Below are positions 46,714 to 58,278 of a stretch of 64,000 nucleotides of DNA, piece after piece. Within the stretch, counting starts at the first letter, position 1. Every line of letters begins with the position of its first letter. The notes beneath the pieces were generated by a model that was given only the letters and a program-made list of their open reading frames with translations, was not told the DNA's origin and searched no databases. This DNA comes from Cokeromyces recurvatus (taxonomy: Eukaryota > Mucoromycota > Mucoromycetes > Mucorales > Mucoraceae), in contig NW_026251406.1 in the NCBI RefSeq assembly GCF_025118155.1, positions 441,501 through 505,500 on the forward strand, written 5' to 3'. The position numbers and the translations under genes were made by a program.

Positions 46714-47021
46714 GAATGTCGTTGAATGAAGATTATATGTATTTTTTTTTTCCTCTTCTTTATTTAAAAAAAAAATTATATTTTTCAACAGTCGGAAAAA
46801 TAAAATAAAATGATTGGCTGTTGTATGACAATAGTAATTTTGCATAACAGGCCTTTTCATAATCATAAAAAGCTTACATAATTAGAATCATTTCTTTTAT
46901 TAGAAATTAAACTTTTAATAAGGTTTTCGCGTCGTATGGATCAAAATGAAATTGAATATAAGCAAACATTATCATTCCTACAATTACTTTTTCTTTTTTT
47001 CTTTTTTATTTATTATATACA
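46714..47021. promoter_or_regulatory. Divergent promoter region
   Basis: About 300 bp between a minus-strand gene start and a plus-strand gene start. T-rich tracts flank both start codons. No specific site identified. Confidence 0.4.
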
Positions 47022-47796
47022 ATGAGATTCATTGGTATTATTTGCTCTGCTATTCTGGCTGTATTGTCTTCTTCTAAAGCGCAGGAAACAATTGAATGTT
47101 CGTTAGATCATGTTCAAAACTATAGAAACAATTCAGATTACTCTGTTATACTTCAAGAAATGATTGATGAAGCCAGTCGTTTACAGTAAATATATTTGTA
47201 TATATATATATATATATTATTAGCATTGGTAGTAAGCTACATCTTTCTATATTTATTTAGAAATCCTGTCGTTTATCTTGATGCTGGTATTTTTATAATT
47301 GATCCTGAAAATCCTATTATATTACGACCTGGTGTTTCATTAAGAGGTAGCTTAGATTTACCCACTATTATTTCAGTAAATGATAGAAATAATACAGGAG
47401 CCATTTTAGGTAAAGTGATATACATATATAAATATTTATAAATAGAACACACACAGACATATTAAGTTTTATATATCTATATCATTATAAAAGTCTATAA
47501 TGATAATCAAGGATGGAGTATTCAAGATATTGTATTTGAAAATGTAAACATTCAAGTAAAAGAGAATACAAATGAAAACGAAACTGCAATTTTTAGTAAC
47601 TTGTTTTTTAATGGTGGACGTGGTTCTATACTAGCACAAAATGGTGAAAGATTATTCATTGGTATGAATAGTTTGTCTCTTTTATATATATCATATGTAA
47701 AAGGTTAATAAGATGAACTTCTTTAGATGGAAATATTTTCCTACGTGATGAGTTACATGCTGGTCAAGAGCGCTTACCAACATTTAATGGCACAAG

Positions 47797-47842
<46 letters not shown>

Positions 47843-49233
47843 GTACGTAAATGATACTAAACAAACCATGGTATATAGACGCGGGTATTATGTTTCAGGC
47901 ACAAAAGAATAGTATTGTTTCCAATAACATTTTTGGGTATTTTTTTTTATTAGCATCATTCATTTTTGTAACTATAAAAATAACTCAATCTTAAATAGAA
48001 TGGATTTACGAAAGATGGATAACTTGGAGCAAGTTATCAGACCACAATTAGAAAGGCCTTTCCGTAATCTTCGATTTATGCACCAATGTCTTGGAAGAAA
48101 TATTTCTGATGAACAAGGCTATCTTGCCTCTGGAGTTCAACTCTATAGTACGGTTGATATTACAATTAAAGAAAATATTATGGTAAATAGGGCTTTTTTT
48201 ATTTTTATTTTTATTTTTATTTTTTATATACATATACTGACTCAACTCTTTCTCCCTTTCTCATCCTCCTTTTTTTTTTTTTTTTTTTTTCCTCTGATAG
48301 AATGCTACATTTCCTGATACCAAGTTTATTGCACAAGACCATGCTGTTAGTGTTGTAGGTAGTAATCAAACATATGTATATCAAAACTTTATTGCAGGCT
48401 GGCAAATATATGATTTTGGAGGTGCTATTCGATTTACTTCCGCTGTAAGTTGTATATACATATTAAAAGAAAAAAAAATGAACCCCTCCTTTCTTACTTT
48501 ATCATCTTGATTCCTAATTTATAGGTTGATGGTTATGTTATTTCCAATTATCTTGCAAATACAGGTGTCATGATGTATGTAGCTACACATGCTGACTTTG
48601 AACAAGTCAGTAATATTGTAGTACACAAAAACATGCTTTATAAATTCTTTGGACATGATGTGGCACCTGTGTCTGAGGAATTGAATGGTTGGCTCTATGA
48701 GGGTATCACCTTCTTTGACTTTTATACAGCACGTGTAAACAATACGATTCTTCCTCCTATCTGGAATAGCTCTGTTCCTATTTCACCCTGGGGATGGCAT
48801 ATTGTGATCTCTGATAATCGATTTGGTGCAAGTGAAGGGTTAGATCCAAATATCATCAGTCTTGGTAACCTCGATCTTGCAGAAGCTTATGTTGATCGAA
48901 AGAATTGTTATGTAACAGAACCTTTTAACGGGAATACATCAAGTGCTGTTGTTCCTTTATTATGGCGTCAAAGCTTTCAACAGGATCAATATACCAGATA
49001 TGGTGCTAGAATTCCCCAAGTAAAATTAGAAAATGATATTTCATTTATTTATGTATTTATTTATATTTTTTTTGGTTGTTTATTAGGATACTGCTCAATA
49101 TACAGATAATGATTTAAATAATCAAATACCTGCTCAATTCCGTAATCTTTATATTCCTAACTTTTGGAGAGCCTTTGTCCTTAAAAACGATACTATCCCT
49201 ATGCTTGATCCTGAGATACCTTGTTATATTTAA
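47022..49233 (+). CDS. Secreted right-handed beta-helix (pectin-lyase-fold) protein
   Basis: Nine exons (47022-47185, 47261-47409, 47494-47661, 47727-47795, 47879-47936, 47999-48182, 48301-48444, 48525-49019, 49087-49233) give 525 residues. A signal peptide, MRFIGIICSAILAVLSSSKA, is followed by rungs typical of a parallel beta-helix. These include NPVVYLDAGIFIIDPENPII with RPGVSLRGSL, then SIVSNNIFGMD, VVGSNQTYVYQNFIAG and VVHKNMLYKFFG. Many N-glycosylation sites (NxS/T) fit secretion. Such folds occur in pectin lyases and other polysaccharide-acting enzymes. I do not see a pectate-lyase catalytic signature, so the substrate is open. Intron 4 carries a (TA)n run. Confidence 0.8.
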
Positions 49234-49347
49234 TTCAATTCTTCCGATACTTTCTTGACAAAAAAAAAGATAAAATCAAAAAAAAAAATAACGTTTTTCC
49301 TCTCTCTCTCTCTCTTTCCCCACTACACGTAATTTATAGATAGAGGC

Positions 49348-49384
<37 letters not shown>

Positions 49385-49390
49385 GAACTA

Positions 49391-49863
49391 TTATTCAAAA
49401 TCTTCATCAAAAACGGGAACACCCCATGCAGGTCTAATAAAACGTTTTGTTGTTGTTTTGGAGATATTATTGATATCATTCATTTCATCTTCAGACAATG
49501 TGACGGTTTCAATGTTAGAAGCAATACGCTTATTTATAAAGAATAAGATATGAATATAAGAAATCTACTGGTCATTACCTATCTCTCTCTCTCTCTCTTC
49601 CAAATATATATATGTATATATCTTACCTCAGGATTGACACTTTTTGGTAAAACACTTGTTCTGGTAATACCCCAAGAGATCAAAATTTGAGCAACTGATG
49701 CATGATGAGCCTTTGCAATCTTGACCAATGTTTCATTTTGAAACAAAGTGGATTGGCTTGAACCCAAAGGAGAATAAGCAGAACAATGAATACCTTTTGA
49801 GGTACAATAATCAACCAACTTGAATTGAGGTAAATAAGCTTAAATAGAATAAAGTGTAAGGCA

Positions 49864-49962
<99 letters not shown>

Positions 49963-50836
49963 GTAACTACTTACGGTGAAGTTCAATTTGATTCACAGCA
50001 GGAACAACCTTTGCAGTCTTCAAGAGACGTTCAAGATTAGGAATAGAAAAGTTGGCAACCCCAATACTTTTCACTTTCCCAGTATCTAACAGCTTTTCCA
50101 TGGCTTCATAGGTCAACTCAAATTTACCTTGTAATTCTTCATCAATATCACGAGTACCATCAGGACGAAGAGGGATCAATTGACGTGTTGTTGGATTCAT
50201 GGCAATAGGCCAATGCATTAAATAAAGATCGATATAATCAAGACCTAGTCTAGCAAGAGAATCATCAAGAGCCTTAGGTACATAAGAGGGACGAGCATCA
50301 ATGGTTGCTAATTTTGTAGTCACAAATATATCTTTACGTTCCAATCCATTTTCTTTGAGACCATCACGAATACCTCTACCTACTTCAGCTTCATTTCCAT
50401 ACTATTGTATGATCCAATATTAAAAATAAAAGGTAATAAGGGAGAGGGATGTTTAAATAAATAAATAAATATATATATATACACATTTATTTATTTATTC
50501 AATTTACCATCATGGCAGTATCAATATGACGATAGCCTGCAGCAATAGCTGCTTTAATAGACTTGTAGACAGTATCATCTTGTTCACTAGCTTGCCTATA
50601 ATAATTAGGGGAAGGAAAGAAGAAGAAGAAGAAGAAAAAAAAAGATATTAAAATTCACTATTAAAGCAAATAAACGGAAAGAAGAAGAAGAAAAAGAAAA
50701 AAATATTTACCAAGTACCCAAACCTACAGCAGGGATTTCATGGCCATTATTCCTAATATGAAAGAGTTAATTTTTAAAAAAAATAGCAAATAAAAAAGAA
50801 AAAGACTTACAGTTTAAAAGTCTTTTGGCAAACCAT
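49391..50836 (-). CDS. Aldo/keto reductase (AKR3/Gcy1- or xylose-reductase-like)
   Basis: Six exons (50811-50836, 50711-50752, 50508-50595, 49975-50401, 49627-49838, 49391-49528) give 310 residues, the normal AKR length. It begins MVCQKTFKLNNGHEIPAVGL. The catalytic tetrad is visible: Asp and Tyr in HIDTAMMYGNEAEVG, Lys in FVTTKLA and His in LYLMHWPIA. The AKR signatures IGVANFSIPNLERLL and VLPKSVNPERI (cofactor binding) are also present. The enzyme reduces aldehydes or ketones with NADPH in the cytosol; glycerol and pentose metabolism are common roles. It is divergently placed to the Pop5 gene with about 235 bp between start codons. One intron is a long (AAT)n repeat. Confidence 0.9.
49866..49961. 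repeat. (ATA/TAA)n microsatellite in aldo/keto reductase intron
   Basis: About 96 bp of trinucleotide repeat with one interruption near 49920. It fills most of the intron between exons 4 and 5. Confidence 0.92.
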
Positions 50837-51072
50837 TTTTTTTTTTTTTTTGTCGTGTAAATTAAGAGGAAATAAAATAAAATACAATAAAATCTCGAGT
50901 TTCTTATATAAACAAATTGCATTAAATTCGGACAGTTAAAATTCTCCGCCGGAAGAATTACTTTATTCCGAAATAACATCATTTTTTCTCTTCTTCACCA
51001 TTTTTTTTTTTTTACAACTCCGTGATAGCACTCAAAAAAAAAACTTTTTTTGTTTTCATATATTTTGACAAA

Positions 51073-51663
51073 ATGGTTCGCTTTAAGAATCGATGGGTCC
51101 TATTTCAAATTGTACAAGATCCAATAATAGAAAATGACCAAGTTATTTACCCTAAAACGCAATTAGAATTAACAGATAGTATGATTACTAAAGCCATATT
51201 TCAGGCAATTGAATTAAATTATGGTTCCTTTGGTAAAGGACAAGGAAACATTACACGTAAATTAGTCAATATGGTAATAGAAATAAAGTTAGATTCACAT
51301 TAATTGAAATGCATTTTAGTGAAATGGTACAATTCAATAACTCATATTGGTATATTACGTATTCCACGAGATTACACAGATATGTATTTATCAACATTGT
51401 TTTATATAAAACAAATTGGATCTATACCTTGTAGTTTCAGCATTTTACATGTCTCTGGTACCATCATCTTTATTCAACAAGAAGCTATTGATTGGGACAG
51501 ACGATTCTATTTAAAAGAACAAAAGGAAGCAGAAAAGAAAGGTATAACGATAATAAAGGTAGATCGCCCATTATTGACTAAAAATGAATGTATTTTAGGT
51601 GAAAATTATAGTTTAGTAGATAAGCTTGAAAGATCAAAAAAGGCACTTGCTGCATTATCATGA
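51073..51663 (+). CDS. POP5: RNase P/MRP protein subunit Pop5
   Basis: Two exons (51073-51256, 51320-51663) give 175 residues. The N-terminus MVRFKNRWVLFQIV is the Pop5/Rpp14-family start. FQAIELNYGSFGKGQGNI and WYNSITHIGILRIPRDYTD follow, then SIPCSFSILHVSGTI, covering the whole conserved fold. A Lys/Glu-rich C-terminal tail is usual. Pop5 binds RNase P and RNase MRP RNA and takes part in tRNA 5' end and rRNA processing. The donor at 51257 was chosen over GTAATA at 51274 because only the former keeps the frame. The distance to the divergent aldo/keto reductase start is about 235 bp. Confidence 0.87.
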
Positions 51664-52511
51664 TGAAATTACACTCTAATTTTACCATCATGTATGCTGG
51701 ACTTATGTAAATTAGATTTTTTTTTCTTTAAAAAAAAGAAAGAAAAAAAAAACTTATAAGCATATATTGTATATAAAGAAGAAGGAGGTTTTTTATCCAT
51801 TTACTAGTAGATTTTAAATCCCGTTAAACTTTGATAACTTTTGTTATTTATTTATTATTTCCTCCATTACAAAATCAAAGCGAGATGAATAAAAACCATT
51901 AACTGTAAGTTTTTTTTTTTTTGTTAAGGTTAATGTTACTGCATTTAATCGCCGTTCTATTGCAATTATGATAGATATATCGAGAGTCAGCTTTTTAAAT
52001 ATATGATAATATTCGTATAAATGCATAATTTCTTAATTACAAAGAAAAACTCTAGTTTGGATACTAGCAATTGAAAAAAAGAAAAGAAAGCTGCATAAAA
52101 CTAATGCAAAAGTCATTAGCAAAAGTCATTAGAGTTAATAAATGTTAATTAAAAGATGAATTTATAAATGATTGAAGGTTCATTTCAAAGATTGAAACAA
52201 GTATACAAATAAAGAAAGATGCTATAGATGATGTTTGACCTGAATGTAAAAGAAAAAGAAAGAGAGAAAGCGAAGGAGAGAGTGAGAATACGCTTTTAAG
52301 TAAGCGATACACATAAAAGAATCTTTTTTTTTTCCTATTTTATTTTATGTATGTATGTTGTTTAGTAGGAATACAGTAAATAAACTATTTATAAAAAAAA
52401 ATTATGCGCGCATAAACATGTTGTGATTTATTGTATATTTCCCCCATTTTTTATTTTATTTTAATTTTTCCTCTCTTTTTTATTATTATTATTATTATTA
52501 CACATTTATAA
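51664..52511. other. Intergenic region between Pop5 and PA-TM-RING genes
   Basis: AT-rich with purine-rich patches (AAAGAAAGAGAGAAAG near 52252-52275) and an (ATT)n run near 52482-52500. No gene seen. Confidence 0.4.
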
Positions 52512-53583
52512 ATGGTCAAGATTCTATTTTATTTTTCTTTATTCATCTTGGTAATCTATCATGTACTTCAATGTCAAGCAACGATTACAATACTTGTGAG
52601 CCCCTCATTTTTATTTATTTATCTATTTAATTATAGACTAAATAAATATGGATAGGAAACCAATGATACACTCGTAGATCGTACAGCAGCCTTTGGGCCT
52701 CGAATAGAAGGACAGATTATAGGCCAGTTACAGATACCAATGGGTACGAATGATTCATTTGGATGTATTCCTATAGCAAATAAATTAAAAAATTGGATTG
52801 CACTTGTCGAAAGAGGACAATGCTCCTTCTTACAAAAAGTGAGAGCTATGCAAGCGAGTGGATCTATAGCAGTTATTGTAGGTGATAAGCATTTTAATGG
52901 ATGGGTGACTATGTATGCACCAGGTATAAAATAGAGAAATAACAGTCTTGAAATCTATAATATTTACCTAAACTAAGCAGGTGATACTTCTGATGTACAT
53001 ATTCCAAGTGTATTTGTAGCACAGCATCAATATAAAACATTATTACACTTGTTTAATACTACAAAACCTATACTAGTAAAGTTATCAGGAGATGATTTAT
53101 TAACATGGTATATAGTCTAATATGATTACATAATGTAAATAAATAAACAATTTTCTTTCATTAGGCCATTGTTAGATATGTTATTGATTATAGTATTATC
53201 ACCTGCTGTAATGATGCTATTTATATATCTTACCTGGCAATTTAGACAAAGACAAAAGAAAAGAAACGATATTGCACCTATTCATTTTGTATCTAAATTA
53301 CCTACTTATCAATTTCGACGGGAAAAGATGATAGATACAGTACATATTGAATGTGCTATTTGTCTTGAAGATTATATAGAAGGTGAACAATTAAGAATAT
53401 TACCTTGTAAACATGAATTTCATGCTAAGTGTGTGGATGCATGGTTAACGTCACACAAGAAATTTGTAAGTGTTATTCTTATATATAAACATGATTATTT
53501 ATCATTCAATACTAGTGTCCAATATGTAAATTTGATATTTGCCAAAAGATTGAATCAAATGAACGTACGCCTCTTTTAAATGC

Positions 53584-53587
<4 letters not shown>
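52512..53587 (+). CDS. PA-TM-RING E3 ubiquitin ligase (RNF13/GRAIL-like)
   Basis: Five exons (52512-52595, 52656-52923, 52981-53107, 53165-53465, 53516-53587) give 283 residues. A signal peptide (MVKILFYFSLFILVIYHVLQ) is followed by a protease-associated domain (NWIALVERGQCSFLQKVRAM, IPSVFVAQHQY). One membrane helix (LLDMLLIIVLSPAVMMLFIY) comes next, then a cytosolic RING-H2 finger. The RING ligands are in CAICLEDYIEGEQ, LPCKHEFHAKCVDAWL and FCPICK. The last exon supplies the final cysteine pair; the intron at 53466-53515 must be removed to complete the RING. Such ligases sit in endosomes or vacuole membranes and ubiquitinate membrane cargo. A short tail ends TPLLNA. Confidence 0.92.
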
Positions 53588-53615
<28 letters not shown>

Positions 53616-53710
53616 TTTTATTTTTTATTAATTTAAACAAACAAAGAAAGAAAGAAAGAAAGATATATATTTATAAATATATACAAATGATAATTATGTC
53701 ACGTCTAATG

Positions 53711-53800
53711 TGTGTGTGTGTGTGTGTGTGTGCGTGTGCGTGTGCGTGTGCGTGTGTATGTGTGTGTGTGTGTGCGTGTGTGTGTGCGTGCGTGCGTTAT
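53711..53800. repeat. (TG)n microsatellite with CG variants
   Basis: About 90 bp of TG/CG dinucleotides between two convergent genes. Alternating purine-pyrimidine sequence of this kind can adopt Z-DNA. Confidence 0.92.
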
Positions 53801-53883
53801 CGTGAAGTTAATAATGTAGTATGAATTGATTTCTATTTATATGGGTTATAGTATTAATAAAAAAAGAAGGAATATCATTCTTT

Positions 53884-54709
53884 TTATTTTACCTTCATAC
53901 TGGAGAATTCATTTTCTAATTCCTCTTCTTCTGTAGATGAAATAGTATGTAAATTATGTAATGTGCTTGGTCGAGCTATCATATGTAAAAATAATAAGAG
54001 TTTTATATATTTATACGTATAATAATTGAAATACCAAATTACCTGATCTTCTCTTTGCTAAGGGTTCTGGTTTTAATGAATGTCCTGTTTCTGTATTTCT
54101 CTTTCTTAAATTACGCTTTATTCTCTTGGACGAATAATTTGAATTTGTATTTGTATGTGTATTATTCGTATCATTCTCTGTAATAATAATAATAATAAAA
54201 AGTCATGAATTTATACGCGTCTATTTCGTTTTATTTTATTCTACTTTATTTACCTTCATCGTCATCTTCTCTAACGCGTTTTCTTTTATTTTCGATTGAA
54301 TGAATTAAATTTTCCTGTATTTGTTTCTTTTCATTCTTTTGTATAAATAATTTTTAATACTGAAATTTCTTAATACATCTTTATGTATAACATTTCCTTA
54401 CTTCATATTCTACTTGTACAATGTTAACATCCTTATCAAAATCATTTTGAATGTATGCAATTTGATGTTTCATAAAACATTCAGCATCATGAATTGATTT
54501 TTCTCTTTTTAATTCAAAATCAGCTATAATTTCCCTGAATACAGAATGAGAACCTAAACCCAAATAAAATAAAGATTTTTAATTCTAAATTCAGTTTTAA
54601 ATTCAGCAAACATGTACGTTACCATTTTGAATTAGAATTAATTCATTTTGAAGTTCTAGTAATTTTTGCTGATAAATGCTACAAGATATAAAATTTTCGA
54701 ATTATTTAG

Positions 54710-54754
<45 letters not shown>

Positions 54755-55494
54755 AGAGGTAGAGAGAGACAGAAACAGAGAGAAAAATGACAAAATGCAC
54801 ACCCACACGCCCATCCACACACATCCACACACACCCACACATATACACACACACACTTACTCTTCAGCATGTTCCCAAAATTCATTATCCATCCAAGTCA
54901 TTAAATCATTATAGTCTTTTTCTTTTGTATTTGATTTCGCTTTTTTTTTGATTTTTTTTTTTTTAAAAAAAAAAGAAAAGAAAATTTTATAAATCACTAT
55001 ATGACAAATAGTTGCTTGTGTTGTTTACCTTGCCATGAATGATTGTTTTGTTCTTCTTGCTTTTTCAACACTGTTACATTTTCTGCTTCTACTTTTGCTT
55101 CTGCTTCTGCTTCTTTATGAATTTCTGCTTCTTTGTGAATTTCTGCTTCTTTATGAATGACAGTTGAAGTTTTTATGTCTTCTTGGTGATGATAGGAAGA
55201 TAAATTTTTTGTGGGTTGAGGCAACCATGTATCTTTATTATCTAAAATAGGTAATAAACTAGATTCACCTGTTTTTTTAGGTAATATTTCTTTTTGTTGG
55301 TAAAGAAATGAAGGTGGAGGTAAGATGGGTTGAATGACATTAGATGAGGGAGAGACTTGTTGTGAATAAAAATTAAAAGGTTTATTATTTAATAAAGGGG
55401 CTAAAGCTGAAGAATTATTATTAGTCTGTTGTTGTTGTTGAGGTAAATAATCTGCTCCTGCTTGAGCTACAATAAATCCAAATTGAGGTAACAT
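53884..55494 (-). CDS. Sds3-like subunit of the Sin3 histone deacetylase complex
   Basis: Seven exons (55029-55494, 54861-54939, 54623-54678, 54402-54553, 54254-54335, 54043-54177, 53884-53975) give 353 residues. The N-terminal 155 residues are Gln/Pro-rich with three HKEAEI repeats and look disordered. The Sds3 core follows: YNDLMTWMDNEFWEHAEE, then YQQKLLELQNELILIQNG, then FREIIADFELKREKSIHD, then FDKDVNIVQVEYE and IENKRKRVREDDDE. This coiled coil binds Sin3. The C-terminus is basic then acidic, ending LENEFSSMKVK. Sds3-family proteins hold the Sin3/Rpd3 deacetylase together and help repress genes. One intron carries a 42-base homopolymer (54710-54751). The gene converges with the PA-TM-RING gene. 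Confidence 0.82.
54710..54751. repeat. Poly-A tract (poly-T on coding strand), 42 bp, in Sds3-like intron
   Basis: A long homopolymer followed by GA-rich and CA-rich low-complexity sequence up to 54856. All of it lies inside one intron of the minus-strand gene. Confidence 0.93.
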
Positions 55495-56638
55495 AATGCG
55501 TGAAAGAAGAAGAAGATGAAGTAAAAAAAAAATAATAATTGTATATAAAGGAAAGAAAGGAAAGGAAAGAAAAAAAAAATAAAAGGGAAAAAAAAATAAA
55601 TAAATAAAATAAAATAAAATAAAACGAGATCAGCATCCCTTTATTTGTGAATTAAATTTTATTCAGACCGTCACACATACAGAACAAGACATCATTCTAC
55701 AATGTAAACATGTAGAATAAATATACATAAATTTATACATGTATTTATATACAAATCTGTATTTTTTTTTTTAAAAAAAAGAATATTATTTAAATTATTA
55801 TTTTGATTGATGTTAACATGCTTCTACATGACAAATAAGGATATTATTCTATGTGGGACTTTGTCAATTCCTTTATTAAATTATCCGAAACATGATTTTC
55901 GTTGTTGCAACTAGTAGTACCTGAGAATGATATATAGACGTGTAAAACCATCATTTATTATATTATTACTGTCAATCTATTTATAATTCAAAAGAATAAT
56001 ATATATATGAATATATAAATATTTATATATATGTGTATATATACACACATATACACATACGTATACACACACATACACACACACACATGTATATAAATAT
56101 ATGTTTATATTTAATGCTTTCTCATCATTATTTCGAAAGCACTTTTTTTTTTTTTTTTTTTTTTTTTATCTTTTGTTTAAAAAAAAAGTTTAAATTCGGT
56201 TTTATAAAATAGAATAAATAAATTTTGACTATTGTCATAAGATGGCGAGTATTCGGATATATGAGTAGCTTTTATACTTTATCTATTAGAATAAAAGCTA
56301 TTTGTGATAATGTGTTTCTAAATCATAGATATTTCACAAAGTAAATCTCTTATTCATGATACCATTCTATTCTTTTCATAAGTTTTAATATTGAAAGGAA
56401 TATATTTGAGCAATACGTTATAATCTTGGAATTTCTTAAATGCTTTATGCTAATGATATTTTAATGTGGGGTTATTTTTTCTTTTTTTTTTTTTAAAAAA
56501 AAAAAAGAAAAATATTGATTGGATGAAAGAATTTATATAATAGGAAATTTCATAGTATAATATGAATACATCTATTACTAGTAACAGCTTGTCACATGAT
56601 TTCTGCTTCTCTATTATTTATTAATTTATTTATTTATC

Positions 56639-56676
<38 letters not shown>

Positions 56677-56923
56677 GAAACCATGACTTTGGAACTTAGT
56701 TTTGGTTGCTAGGGTCGAGAATGCATTTGAATAGCTTCCATAGCAATTACAAAAACGCATTGATAATCGGAATAGTCGGATCGTTTTTTTTTTTTTTTCA
56801 TTAAAATTTTTTCAAAGACCAATGTTACACGAAATGTCAAATATACACAACAAAATATTTATTTATTTTTTATTTTATTTTTTTTTTTTAAGAAAAAAAA
56901 GGGTATCAATCAAATATCTGTTA
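55495..56923. other. Intergenic region upstream of Sds3-like gene
   Basis: 1.4 kb of AT-rich DNA with a long TA/CA-rich dinucleotide region (about 56000-56105) and T runs at 56143-56167 and 56641-56673. No coding feature recognised. Confidence 0.45.
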
Positions 56924-57466
56924 TCATAAAGTAGGCTTAAACTTGCCTTTACCTTTAGGATCAGAAGAGAAAGGAAAATCTCTCATTGTAGTAGTAGTAG
57001 TAGTAGTAGTCGAGTGTTGATATGCAGAAAGATGATGACTAGAAGAAGAAGAAGAAGAGAATTGAGAACGAATAGATGGTAAGTCATTTATATCAGGCAA
57101 TGTCATATTAGTATGTGCTGACGAATAACAAGAGGGAGTTGGTTTTATATGATCTAATATTTGACGAAGACGATCTAACGATGATGAATTTACTACTCCA
57201 ATTGGTTTTTGTTCTTCAATAGACGATAAAAAATTTGAGTTTAATAAAGTAGCTTCATATAAAGCATCAGAATCGTCATTATCGTCATCAAAATAACCGT
57301 CTTTTTTCTCTTCCTGGTCTATTTTTGGGGAAAGAGATCTAAAAGTAATTTGTTCTTGTTGATAAACTATATCTTGTTCATAGTAACTTGGTAAATAATT
57401 GTCCTTAAAAAAGGCCCAATGTTGATTAAATGGATTGATAGCTGATTTTGTAGAAGATGAAGCCAT
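56924..57466 (-). CDS. Ser-rich hypothetical protein
   Basis: A single exon of 180 residues starting MASSSTKSAINPFNQHWAFF. It has an NPF motif near the N-terminus (residues about 11-13), of the type bound by EH domains. An acidic stretch (DGYFDDDNDDSDALYEA), SSSLDRLRQILDHIKP and then Ser and Thr runs (SSSSSS, TTTTTTTT) from AGA/AGT repeats follow. The C-terminus is basic (DPKGKGKFKPTL). It has no membrane segment. The family is not recognised. The balanced non-repeat portions support a real gene; upstream exons are possible but not needed. Confidence 0.55.
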   Translation of the reverse strand: MASSSTKSAINPFNQHWAFFKDNYLPSYYEQDIVYQQEQITFRSLSPKIDQEEKKDGYFDDDNDDSDALYEATLLNSNFLSSIEEQKPIGVVNSSSLDRLRQILDHIKPTPSCYSSAHTNMTLPDINDLPSIRSQFSSSSSSSHHLSAYQHSTTTTTTTTMRDFPFSSDPKGKGKFKPTL

Positions 57467-58278
57467 AATTTAAGGGACAATGAGAAGAAAGGAAAGGAGA
57501 GGAGAAGGGGGAATAATTATTTAAAAAAAAAAAAAAAAAATTCTCTCTCTCTCTCTTATTATATATGTATTTATTTCCTTGAGACTTACTGAATCAACGT
57601 ATCAAAATTTTTTTTTCTACCGATTATTTCCGTTCCTTCCGCTTAACTCAGTTACTTTGGTAGTAACTTTTTGCATCTAAAAGTGTCTGTTGTTAGTATA
57701 TAGATTTAAACTTTTTGTCAATAATTCTTTATTTTACATGATATAAAATTTATTAAGGGATACATAAAATAAATATTATTCTTTTAATTATCTGATCATT
57801 ATTCTCGAATTAAGCTATTAGCGGTTTAACAATGAAATTTGTTGGTTTATTTTTACTTGGATTTGTACATGAGCATAAATCATGATATAACTAGCATAGG
57901 TTCTTCTTTGATACATAATATAATATCTTGGGGTAATCTAGATTACTTCCTTTTCTTTTATCCTGAAAATAACGAATTATACAAATACTGAAAAGAAAAA
58001 ATAAATTCCTGTATTTCTATTGGTCATATCACTCCACACAAATTATAAAATGTCAAATATTAAGCTCAGCTCAGCTCATCACAATACATTTCTATTTATC
58101 AATAAACCTAATCCTAAACCCTCAATAATAATAATAATAAAAAAAAAAGTGTACACAATTTGCTTAGTCATATTAAATATATTTTTAGTTTTTATTGTTT
58201 TATTTTTATTTTTCTATGTATTTAATGAAATAAATTTATGATTTTTTTTTGTTTTATAAAGTAGGTTAAAGTCATACG
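57467..58278. other. Intergenic region between two minus-strand genes
   Basis: AT-rich. It includes poly-A next to (CT)n at about 57521-57557 and the tandem TCAGC motif near 58063-58076. No gene seen. Confidence 0.4.

Noticed and set aside
49866..49961. CRISPR-like regular repeat
   Set aside because: It is a trinucleotide microsatellite without spacers, in an intron.
54666..54914. Open frame with poly-Lys and His-Thr repeats
   Set aside because: It comes from the poly-A and CA-rich low-complexity sequence inside the Sds3-like intron.
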